Virus record (IMG/VR): IMGVR_UViG_3300031687_001562
Span: 1-28,928 of that record
DNA length: 28,928 nucleotides
Direction: 5' to 3' (one strand)
Source of the DNA: a virus
Position 1 is the stretch's first letter. Every line of letters begins with the position of its first letter. The position numbers and the translations under genes are program-made. The notes below the pieces were generated by a model. It had not been told where the DNA came from. It did not search any database and worked only from the letters and a program-made list of their open reading frames with translations. Positions 23,224 to 28,928 of the stretch are shown here, one piece after another.

Positions 23224-23467
23224 ATTTTTCGTAATAGTATTTATAATAGTTAAATATAACTTCCCATAGTTCTCTAGAATCATAATACTTAGGTGATCTA
23301 TTTATCTTACCGTTTATATTTATGTCTATATACCAACTCATAAAGTTTTCTTTACAAAAAGGTGATATATATATTCCATTGTTTATACACCAGTGATATG
23401 CTTTGTATTCATCACTGTTGTAAGAGTAACCGGGATCTCTTTGTTTTTTCTTTCTCATGCTTCCCAA
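23198..23467 (-). CDS. Uncharacterised Tyr/Lys-rich protein, 89 aa
   Basis: An 89-residue basic protein (MGSMRKKKQRDPGYSYNSDEYKAYHWCINNGIYISPF…KYYYEKYAKKIHTR), rich in Tyr, Lys and Asn, with no membrane segment or known motif. The YKAYHWCINNGIYISPF part looks like a small alpha/beta unit. Its start overlaps the primase-helicase end by 13 bases and its end overlaps the hydroxymethylase by 26 bases. A second possible start is Met4. Function unknown. Confidence 0.6.
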   Translation of the reverse strand: MGSMRKKKQRDPGYSYNSDEYKAYHWCINNGIYISPFCKENFMSWYIDININGKINRSPKYYDSRELWEVIFNYYKYYYEKYAKKIHTR

Positions 23468-25173
23468 GGCATAGGTTCAGCTTCGTTTACCGCATTTATT
23501 TGTGGTATAAAAGAACCAGATCTATGTTCCCATGTAAAGAAGGATTCTGCTCCGTTCTCACCTAGGTTTTGAAACTTACATTTTAATACTTTAACTTTAG
23601 TATTTTTAGCTTCATAATCTCTGTGTACTAACAGACCGTGATAACTAGCATCATACCATTCACCACCACCTTTTATATTATACATTGTAGGTTCTTCTAT
23701 CTTTCCATCTTGGCCTTTATACATTTTAGTTGGATGTGCTACTATAAATGTTAAAACATCATACTTTTTACAAAAGGCTTCTATCTTTGCTAGATAGTCC
23801 ATAGTATATCTATTAACATCATCTGAAACTGCATTTGTATCTCTAACCTTGTTGAAAGGATCAATAACTAAGCATTTAATACCTTTACGTTTGACTAGCT
23901 CAGCACCTTTACGTAGTACTGATTCTAAGCTATATTTATCCATGTCTATGAAATAATAGTTATCATTAACATGATCGGAAACTTCTTTCCATTTACTGTT
24001 GCCAATATCACCAGGTGCAGGCATATCACCCCAGGTCTTACGCATAAGCTTGTGGGCGTGTAAATATATGGGTGCATTCTCAGGACTAGCAAAAGCTGTC
24101 TTCCAACCATACATCTTATTATAACCTACTACCATCTGATCAACGAAATCTGACTTTCCGCTACTAGGTATCCCAGTAACAGTGATAAACTGGCCAGTAT
24201 AAGTACTGAACACACTATCAAAGTTAGACAAACCAATTTGAAAGCCAGGCTTGAAGCCATTTTTGACAAAATCTTTAAGTTCATTTTCTATATTTTTAAG
24301 GGTTGTTACGTTTTCTAACGGTACAGCATGCGCAGCGTGTATAGCAACTTTTAGTGCTTCTACACCATGTGCTTGCAAATACTCATTAGCATCTTTACAA
24401 CCTTCAAAATCTATTAAAAAACAATTCTCAGCGCCTAGCCTACGTATAAACTCTTGTCTAAGCATATTGCCAGGTTCATCAGCATCTACAGCTAATATTA
24501 TTTTCTCTTTGTCATCAAAGTAATCAATACAATTATCTAGGTAATCTAGGTTATTGTGATTAAGTGTCGCCCCATTAGGTACTGATATTACATTAGGCAA
24601 ACCTGCTTCATGTAATGCCAAGACATCCATTTCACCTTCAACTATTATACAAGTGTCATGACCTACAATACTATTTATATTGTAAAAGATCTTTTCAGCA
24701 CCTTTATATAGTTTAAAGTTTTTACGCCCGTCTCGGTATTTAATATTAATGAGCTTGTTACCCATATAATAATTAAACTTTATCGCGTTCTCATTCTTAC
24801 CAGTCTGTGGCATAAACTCAGAACCCTCGCCGACATCTAAGTCGACAAGAGTTTTCTGAGATATACCTCTAGACTTAAACCATTCAACAACTTTACTACT
24901 TGGTACTTTAGATGGTTCCATATTTGGAACCGTATATTCTCTATCGCTAGTACCTTTACGTTGATACGTGTGTAATTGAAAAGTTGAATCACAGTTGTGA
25001 CAAGTACCGAGACCACGTTCCCAATCATAAGAAGCACATTTCTTTTTCTTATTCTCAGGTTTCCTTGTGTGTGAACAAACAGGGCATGTGCCTTGTGTTT
25101 TACCTACTTCAAGGTTGTGTTGATTGAAATCATCAATCAAAAATCCATTAATCTCTCTTTCTTCTACTTGCAT
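23455..25173 (-). CDS. T7 gp4-like DNA primase-helicase, 572 aa
   Basis: Three parts are clear. An N-terminal zinc-binding domain: CPVC (C30, C33) and CHNC (C58, C61). A TOPRIM primase core: IIVEGEMD (E179-D183) and ILAVDADEPG (D230, D232). A RecA-like DnaB-family helicase: Walker A GIPSSGKS (334-341), Walker B-type CLVIDPFNKV, and a downstream FIVAHPTK segment. The length matches bifunctional primase-helicases of T7-like phages. It unwinds DNA and lays primers at the replication fork. A 17-base AT leader precedes the ATG, and a 32-aa zinc ribbon and an SSB-like gene lie directly upstream. Confidence 0.92.
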   Translation of the reverse strand: MQVEEREINGFLIDDFNQHNLEVGKTQGTCPVCSHTRKPENKKKKCASYDWERGLGTCHNCDSTFQLHTYQRKGTSDREYTVPNMEPSKVPSSKVVEWFKSRGISQKTLVDLDVGEGSEFMPQTGKNENAIKFNYYMGNKLINIKYRDGRKNFKLYKGAEKIFYNINSIVGHDTCIIVEGEMDVLALHEAGLPNVISVPNGATLNHNNLDYLDNCIDYFDDKEKIILAVDADEPGNMLRQEFIRRLGAENCFLIDFEGCKDANEYLQAHGVEALKVAIHAAHAVPLENVTTLKNIENELKDFVKNGFKPGFQIGLSNFDSVFSTYTGQFITVTGIPSSGKSDFVDQMVVGYNKMYGWKTAFASPENAPIYLHAHKLMRKTWGDMPAPGDIGNSKWKEVSDHVNDNYYFIDMDKYSLESVLRKGAELVKRKGIKCLVIDPFNKVRDTNAVSDDVNRYTMDYLAKIEAFCKKYDVLTFIVAHPTKMYKGQDGKIEEPTMYNIKGGGEWYDASYHGLLVHRDYEAKNTKVKVLKCKFQNLGENGAESFFTWEHRSGSFIPQINAVNEAEPMPWEA

Positions 25174-25190
25174 TTAATTTAATTTAATTG
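25174..25190 (-). promoter_or_regulatory. TAAATTAAATTAAA leader of primase-helicase gene
   Basis: Read on the minus strand, the 17 bases between the upstream stop and ATG are CAATTAAATTAAATTAA. The same AAATTAAATTAAAT element precedes the ERF gene (27052-27066), and both genes open a block after a small gap. No Shine-Dalgarno sequence is present, so the element may be the ribosome-loading region or part of a promoter. Confidence 0.5.
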
Positions 25191-25289
25191 TTACTCTCCG
25201 TCTCTACAGTCTGGGCATATATCACAGAAATCATGTTCCTCCTGCGATACTTTTTGCCCACACATTTCACAACTAAAAGGGTAGATCAT
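25191..25289 (-). CDS. 32-aa zinc-ribbon protein
   Basis: The ORF encodes MIYPFSCEMCGQKVSQEEHD, then FCDICPDCRDGE. C7/C10 (CEMC) and C22/C25/C28 (CDICPDC) give two Cys pairs plus one, the arrangement of a minimal zinc ribbon. Its first 17 bases overlap the end of the SSB-like gene in another frame, and it ends just before the primase-helicase leader, filling that gap completely. No function is known; zinc ribbons beside a replication module often bind nucleic acid. Confidence 0.6.
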   Translation of the reverse strand: MIYPFSCEMCGQKVSQEEHDFCDICPDCRDGE

Positions 25290-25581
25290 CTGCTGGTGCA
25301 GCAACTGGTGCTGCTTGCTGAGGTTGATCTGTTCTTGGTGCAACCGCGACATTATCGCCGTTCGTCCAAACCACCTTTACGTTACCTAAATAAGTTTTAG
25401 CAGTTTTAGCATCTCTTTCTTCTTTAGTCTGTTGTACAGACACAGGACCTTGATTGCCAAACTGATCTAACTCATCATTTAACGTGATGGTTATCGGTAA
25501 GTATTTACCTTTTTTACCTATAATAATTTTATCTTTAGGTATTGTATTAAGGTTAATACTTGTAGCTATTATACTTGCCAT
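25273..25581 (-). CDS. Single-stranded DNA-binding-like protein, 102 aa
   Basis: A short beta-rich domain (SINLNTIPKDKIIIGKKGKYLPITITLND…KTYLGNVKVVWTN) is followed by a Pro/Ala/Gln-rich linker and the acidic tip DDLPF at the very C-terminus. The DDxPF tip is the protein-interaction tail of bacterial SSB, and KYLPITITLND resembles the strand area of OB-fold SSB-like proteins that phages carry. Adjacent recombination (ERF, exonuclease) and replication genes support an SSB role. The domain is smaller than canonical SSB (~112-residue OB fold), so the OB assignment is inferred. Confidence 0.7.
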   Translation of the reverse strand: MASIIATSINLNTIPKDKIIIGKKGKYLPITITLNDELDQFGNQGPVSVQQTKEERDAKTAKTYLGNVKVVWTNGDNVAVAPRTDQPQQAAPVAAPADDLPF

Positions 25582-25582
25582 A

Positions 25583-25801
25583 TTATACTGTTGTTTGAAA
25601 TAAATTATTAAACATTGTTCTTAGCTCAGTAGTACCTACCGAAGCTCCCGTAGCTTGTAATCTACGTCTAAAGTTGTCAGCTTTTTTACTGTACAAATGT
25701 AAACCGTCTGATGCATTTTTGTTTGCATAAAACTCTGTTGTAGGAAATGTCATTCCTGTCATTGCACATTCTTTTGTTGTAACTTTTCTTTTTCTTGCCA
25801 T
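25583..25801 (-). CDS. Uncharacterised small basic protein, 72 aa
   Basis: A 72-residue protein beginning MARKRKVTTKECAMTGMTFP, with TEFYANKNASDGLHLYSKKADNFRRR following. The ECxxTG…P…FY.NK…DGLH.Y.KK.DN.RR pattern looks like a small zinc-finger-derived or HNH-vicinity module, but only one Cys remains, so no metal site can be claimed. It lies 1 base before the SSB-like gene and 10 bases after the exonuclease gene; a DNA-binding accessory is plausible. Function unknown. Confidence 0.6.
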   Translation of the reverse strand: MARKRKVTTKECAMTGMTFPTTEFYANKNASDGLHLYSKKADNFRRRLQATGASVGTTELRTMFNNLFQTTV

Positions 25802-25811
25802 AATTATTATA

Positions 25812-26543
25812 TTAAAGTGTTTTACTTATGAAATATTGTTTAGGATCGAAACCCTCGGACTTATAGAACAGCTCATAAGCTTTTTCTGCTCTATCGACCT
25901 TGTCTTTACCTTTTGAGTAAAATTCATCTGAACAATCAAATATTCCTATTTGATGTGTCGTCTTATCTATTACAATAAAAACCATATCATAACCGAATAA
26001 CATTCGATATATGTATGCTTGTGAGTCATAGTTATATTTTGATGCTGACCAGCGAAACTTATTTATATCTGCTGTTGTCTTCAAATCAATAACTAGTTTG
26101 TCTTCATGATTTACAATATCGGCTTTTCCTTTCCACATGTAGTCACCTAGCTTTTTAACAGCTGGCACTTCATAATCTACATTATTGCCTTGTATTAAAC
26201 TACTACAAACTTCATTGTTCATCATTTTATCTGACATTAACTCTATACCATCTACTTCATGTTGTAATAAACATAACTCACCACCAGACATTTCTTTATA
26301 AGCTTTAGTATTTCTACTTGATGATTCTACGATCTTATATTTCTTAAGCTTGTCTGGCTCAAGTATACAAGTATGAAAATAACCACCTATAAGAAATGCT
26401 GAACTAGGTTTACTAGGCTTCTTAAACGCTAATGGGTTAGTAAGCAAAGTTCCTATGTCTGAATTACTAAGGTATTTCCTGCCAAAAGCTCCATAATAGT
26501 CCTCGTCATTTTCTAGCTTTTTTAGGATTTCTTTTTTAGTCAT
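25812..26543 (-). CDS. PDDEXK exonuclease of the RecE/YqaJ-like type, 243 aa
   Basis: The order of conserved residues fits phage recombination exonucleases: YLSNSDIGTLLTNPLAFK at the N-terminus ('S.S.I..ll.nP..Y'), H57 in GGYFHTCIL, GKAD (D142), VIDLKTT (D153, K155) and DSQAYIYRML (Q175, Y177). It should digest double-stranded DNA ends to create single-stranded tails. The partner annealing protein (ERF) is encoded immediately upstream with 1 base between, the normal two-gene recombination pair, and an SSB-like gene follows. The length is standard for the catalytic domain alone. Confidence 0.85.
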   Translation of the reverse strand: MTKKEILKKLENDEDYYGAFGRKYLSNSDIGTLLTNPLAFKKPSKPSSAFLIGGYFHTCILEPDKLKKYKIVESSSRNTKAYKEMSGGELCLLQHEVDGIELMSDKMMNNEVCSSLIQGNNVDYEVPAVKKLGDYMWKGKADIVNHEDKLVIDLKTTADINKFRWSASKYNYDSQAYIYRMLFGYDMVFIVIDKTTHQIGIFDCSDEFYSKGKDKVDRAEKAYELFYKSEGFDPKQYFISKTL

Positions 26544-26544
26544 A

Positions 26545-27051
26545 CTATAGTGTTATTTGTTTTTCTATTTCAGGAGTTACATTATATTTCTTTTTGATAG
26601 CATCTAGTTGACCTCCAGCTTGTACAAATGATTTAGCTTTTTTAATAGCTAAGTTATCCATTGGTAAGCCGTTTGTTGCGTCAGCATCTGCTGTATCATC
26701 AATTAAGAATAAATTTCCTAATGCGTATTTCTTCCCATAACTCGAAGCTGTACCGAACTTTTGAGGCATTTGCATACCTTTTTGTTCTAAGTCTACACCT
26801 ACTAGTGCGGTTGCGTGTATAGCACTTTCGCCATCACTAACCGTAGCAGTCGATTCTATTATAGGAAATGAACTACCATCAACAAGTGTTTCGTTGATTG
26901 TAACTGATACCCCTAATTCTAATAGATAAGGTTTAGTTGCTTCGAGAATGTCTTCGGCTGATCGGAAGTTGTACTTGCCGAAGGAGTTAAATCTACTTTT
27001 CTTCGATTTAAACTTTGTCTGGATCTGAGCCAGTTTTTCATTTAAAGTCAT
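26545..27051 (-). CDS. erf: ERF-family single-strand annealing protein, 168 aa
   Basis: Matches the ERF family: FGKYNFRSAEDILEATKPYLLELGVSV near residues 24-50 ('Y.Y..l.di....p.L...gl'), a beta region with S-x-A-T-V-x-D, and the diagnostic K-x-GTASSYGKKYALGNLFLIDDTADAD (around 107-131; 'Q..G...SYarRY.l..l.g.…DdDa.'). ERF proteins form rings that anneal complementary single strands in phage recombination. It is shorter than P22 Erf (~204 aa), lacking most of the C-terminal extension. Paired with the exonuclease downstream. Confidence 0.88.
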   Translation of the reverse strand: MTLNEKLAQIQTKFKSKKSRFNSFGKYNFRSAEDILEATKPYLLELGVSVTINETLVDGSSFPIIESTATVSDGESAIHATALVGVDLEQKGMQMPQKFGTASSYGKKYALGNLFLIDDTADADATNGLPMDNLAIKKAKSFVQAGGQLDAIKKKYNVTPEIEKQITL

Positions 27052-27124
27052 ATTTAATTTAATTTAGTCTATATATATAATTACACGTTAGCGAATCATT
27101 GTTAAATAAAATCCGCTCCATAAA
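27052..27124 (-). promoter_or_regulatory. 73-base leader/possible promoter before erf
   Basis: This is one of the few non-coding gaps in the leftward arm. On the minus strand it reads from a G/C-containing part (GGAGCGGATTTT…GATTCGCTAACGTG) through an alternating TATATATATA to the TAAATTAAATTAAAT element directly before ATG. I see no confident match to the flavobacterial -33 TTTG / -7 TAnnTTTG promoter. It separates the sigma-factor gene from the recombination block, so a promoter used by the phage factor is a reasonable guess. Confidence 0.4.
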
Positions 27125-27907
27125 CTACAGATAATCAAGCACTTGCGAGTGATCTACATTATCTATAAGTTTATCTACAGCTTGTTTTTTTAGCTGTGAA
27201 ACTCTTACGTAAGATGAACTGCCTTCAATTTTTAATAAGCTTGCAATTTCTTTCGCAGAGTGTTTGTCGCCATGTAATCCATAACTTAATGTTAATACTT
27301 GATATTCTTTTTCTGTTAAATATCTTTTCAATATACCATCAAGATACATATTTAGCATGGTCATGTTATAAGGTTCTGACTTATCAGGTATTTGATAAAC
27401 CATATCCTCATTATCAGCTGGTTTGTCATCTATACTTAAAAATATAGAATTAAAAAACATTGAAACCATTTTCTTATCTTTACCAAAGTTACGTCTAATT
27501 TCGTTAAGTTTATGCTCAGGTATTCTCATGTCACCACGATTAATATCTATAGCTCTTCTTATTTGACCTCTTATTCTTTTTGATAAAAAAGATTTTATAG
27601 TTTTTTCTTGATCAGGAGATTCTTGTAATAAATTTAAATCTAACCTGTCCACTGCTTTTGTTAAACCAGAACTACCTTCTTGTATTAAGTCCATTATAGT
27701 CATAACACCAGAAGCTTGTTGAGTTGTAGAGAATTTTCTAGATATGTTTTCTACTAGTGGTAGAAACATAGTTATAGTCTGTTCTCTGTTTAAGTTAGTA
27801 AATACGTTATTTTCTGCTTGTTCTCTAAGCTCTAATGGTACTGATCTGATCGACTCAACGACATCATTCTTCCATCTAACATAATTAACTACGTTATATT
27901 TCTTCAT
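27125..27907 (-). CDS. Sigma-70-family RNA polymerase sigma factor, 260 aa
   Basis: Region 2 is clear: MTIMDLIQEGSSGLTKAVDR (around 69-88), the core-binding 'DLIQEG..GL..Av..fd' motif. Then come a region-3-like IRRAIDINRGDMRIPEHKLNEI and a region 4 helix-turn-helix: LTEKEYQVLTLSYGLHG…SAKEIASLLKI…YVRVSQLKKQAVDKL. The arrangement is that of a primary-like sigma without region 1.1. It would redirect host RNA polymerase to phage promoters. Its start overlaps the HTH gene end by 14 bases, and the recombination/replication genes follow. Confidence 0.88.
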   Translation of the reverse strand: MKKYNVVNYVRWKNDVVESIRSVPLELREQAENNVFTNLNREQTITMFLPLVENISRKFSTTQQASGVMTIMDLIQEGSSGLTKAVDRLDLNLLQESPDQEKTIKSFLSKRIRGQIRRAIDINRGDMRIPEHKLNEIRRNFGKDKKMVSMFFNSIFLSIDDKPADNEDMVYQIPDKSEPYNMTMLNMYLDGILKRYLTEKEYQVLTLSYGLHGDKHSAKEIASLLKIEGSSSYVRVSQLKKQAVDKLIDNVDHSQVLDYL

Positions 27908-28508
27908 TTAATATTTGTTTTTCTTTTTTGACTTGTTTACTTAAATTTCTATAAATAGTTCTTGTAGAACAATCAAGCAACCCAGCTACTCTGCCCCATG
28001 TTATTCTTTTTGCATCATGGTTTAAGTTTAGCATGCATTGGTATATAGATTCTTCATCAACACGTGATGATCTACCTATTAATTTTCCTACAATACTTAG
28101 TTTCTGACTCAAGTCTAATCCTGAGTACATGTTAAATACTACTTTACGTAGCTTATTCGATGGTGCATCACCACCTTGGTTAAAAACATCTTCTATCATA
28201 TCATTTAATATTTTTTGTTTTATGAAGAAGGTTACAAAACCATTTTGTTTGTCTGCTATAAATCTAAACACTGTATATAGTTCCTCATTAGGGTCAGGGT
28301 TTAAATAATATAACACGAGCATGTGCCATTTCAACGACTTGTATGTTGTTATCTTAGCTTTACTATTAAATAAATGATAACACTCATACGTACCGTCTTC
28401 GTAGTATTTATATTCTTTAGTTTCTATGCTAGGTATATCATTAATAGGATCTTGCCTATATAATATACGTCTATCATTTAACCATTTTATATTTCTTTCG
28501 TATGACAT
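27894..28508 (-). CDS. HTH-containing putative regulator, 204 aa
   Basis: A 204-residue charged protein. The C-terminus (~165-195, RITWGRVAGLLDCSTRTIYRNLSKQVKKEK) is a clear helix-turn-helix of the replication-initiator/regulator type ('t...iA..L..s..Ti.r.i'). The rest is helical with no family that I recognise (DRRILYRQDP…YYLNPDPNEELYTVFRFIADK). It precedes and overlaps the sigma gene by 14 bases, suggesting joint expression as early regulators; a role as anti-host factor or replication initiator is equally open. Confidence 0.65.
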   Translation of the reverse strand: MSYERNIKWLNDRRILYRQDPINDIPSIETKEYKYYEDGTYECYHLFNSKAKITTYKSLKWHMLVLYYLNPDPNEELYTVFRFIADKQNGFVTFFIKQKILNDMIEDVFNQGGDAPSNKLRKVVFNMYSGLDLSQKLSIVGKLIGRSSRVDEESIYQCMLNLNHDAKRITWGRVAGLLDCSTRTIYRNLSKQVKKEKQILNEEI

Positions 28509-28522
28509 TTGCCTATTACTAT

Positions 28523-28861
28523 TTATCTTTTAATCTCTATTGTCACATTTTCCCATTTACCAGCTTTTAATTTTTTAGAAACTAAAAAATCTATACGTGA
28601 TGTCCATCTTCTATTCATTCTGTCTTGTACGGTCCATTCTCCATCGAGATCGCCCGCACCTGTTACTATTACTTTTACGCCAAAGGTCAAGCCTTTAGCT
28701 TCTAAATCTCTACTAACAGCTATCCACCTGTGTGATTGTGGATCTTCCATATTAATATGTTTACCACTAGCTGTTATGTGTGGAGTACTGTCTGTTTGTT
28801 CAGGCACTGCATGGTATATCGTCGCAGTAACCAACAACATCTTCAATGTATTTAGTATCAT
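28523..28861 (-). CDS. 3D/RlpA-like double-psi beta-barrel protein, 112 aa
   Basis: The body is a 3D-domain barrel: VTATIYHAVPEQTDSTPHIT, SHRWIAVSRDL, VIVTGAGDLDGEWTVQDRMN and RIDFLV follow the pattern of 3D/RlpA-like proteins ('T.Y…T…G……Avs..l…G..v.v.g….g...V.D.......iDl'), with the Asp residues in TVQDRMN and RIDF at the usual places. Related domains act on, or bind, peptidoglycan glycan strands. The first Met gives a 62-base overlap with the open frame from the right edge; Met8 (MLLVTATIY) shortens it to 41 and is at least as likely. There is no confident signal peptide. Confidence 0.7.
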   Translation of the reverse strand: MILNTLKMLLVTATIYHAVPEQTDSTPHITASGKHINMEDPQSHRWIAVSRDLEAKGLTFGVKVIVTGAGDLDGEWTVQDRMNRRWTSRIDFLVSKKLKAGKWENVTIEIKR

Positions 28862-28928
28862 ATAAAGTTTCTTTGTTATGCGCTATGTTTTTCTTTTCGT
28901 GTACGTAGTACAGCCAATATGCGTGTAT
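28800..28928 (-). CDS. C-terminal end of a gene running in from the right edge, 42 aa visible
   Basis: On the minus strand the frame is open from the window edge to a TGA. The visible part reads IHAYWLYYVHEKKNIAHNKE, then TLYDTKYIEDVVGYCDDIPC and SA. It continues the leftward direction of the arm and its composition is protein-like (Tyr, Lys, Asp, Glu), but it overlaps the DPBB gene start. No family is recognised; without the upstream sequence it could also be a chance open frame. Confidence 0.45.
   Translation of the reverse strand: MHAYWLYYVHEKKNIAHNKETLYDTKYIEDVVGYCDDIPCSA

Noticed and set aside
23224-23283. Upstream 20-residue extension of the hydroxymethylase
   Set aside because: It would overlap the 89-aa gene by 86 bases. 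The start at 23223 leaves a 26-base overlap and retains every TS-fold motif.
25188-25400. Rightward 70-aa frame across the SSB-like gene and gap
   Set aside because: The gap is fully explained by the leftward 32-aa zinc ribbon, and no rightward gene lies in this arm.
28509-28865. Rightward 118-aa frame opposite the DPBB gene
   Set aside because: The leftward frame carries recognisable 3D/DPBB motifs; the rightward one is its antisense shadow.
1-28928. tRNA genes, CRISPR arrays, insertion sequences, integrase or repressor
   Set aside because: Coding genes fill nearly the entire window, no cloverleaf-size gap or spaced direct repeats were found by eye, and no integrase or CI-like gene is recognisable. 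A subtle tRNA overlapping a gene cannot be excluded without a search tool.

Overview
The window is a gene-dense, AT-rich piece of a tailed bacteriophage genome, most likely a lytic phage of a marine or aquatic Bacteroidota (flavobacterial) host. Host evidence is indirect. Starts lack Shine-Dalgarno sequences and are instead preceded by A/T-only leaders such as AAATAAATAAAT directly before ATG. Signal peptides end in the flavobacterial style (…SGQ, …YTQS). Genes abut or overlap by a few bases throughout, no intergenic gap exceeds about 100 bases, and no tRNA, rRNA, CRISPR or insertion sequence is visible.

Layout. The left half (1-15293) reads rightward. It begins inside a large beta-rich tail/fibre-type protein with a cadherin-like repeat, followed by a small virion-type protein, a Gln/Ala/Gly-rich ejection-type protein, an uncharacterised structural protein and a 2445-residue giant. 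The giant combines a zinc-metallopeptidase-like segment, a HAD phosphatase segment and four exact KFSK linker repeats, the architecture of a phage polyvalent/ejected protein. Next comes a cluster of secreted, membrane and lysis proteins: a signal-peptide beta-barrel-like protein, a small membrane protein with a calcium-loop-like sequence, a secreted degenerate thioredoxin, an M15-type endolysin, a poly-Asn lipoprotein, two small basic proteins and a 40-residue membrane protein with a full EF-hand-like loop.

The right half (15274-28928) reads leftward and meets the first half in a 20-base tail-to-tail overlap. In transcription order it holds a partial gene at the right edge, a DPBB/3D-domain protein, an HTH protein, a sigma-70-family factor, an ERF annealing protein, a PDDEXK exonuclease, a small protein, an SSB-like protein, a 32-residue zinc ribbon, a T7-gp4-like primase-helicase and a small unknown protein. 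It continues with a thymidylate-synthase-fold enzyme carrying the dCMP-hydroxymethylase signature, a GIY-YIG-like/MazG fusion, a second MazG-like protein, a T7-gp3-like endonuclease, NrdB, small proteins, NrdA, a JmjC/cupin_4 protein, a cupin, a GT8-like glycosyltransferase and a GT29 sialyltransferase-like protein. No DNA polymerase, terminase, portal or capsid gene is in the window; they would lie outside it.

How the parts fit. The leftward arm looks like an early/middle programme: regulators first, then recombination and replication, then nucleotide supply. The most interesting reading is that the hydroxymethylase, two MazG-type nucleotide pyrophosphohydrolases and the RNR form a modified-deoxypyrimidine pathway comparable in logic to T4 gp42/gp56. 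The coupled glycosyltransferase/dioxygenase tail may elaborate the base or, alternatively, alter surface glycans. That link is inference.
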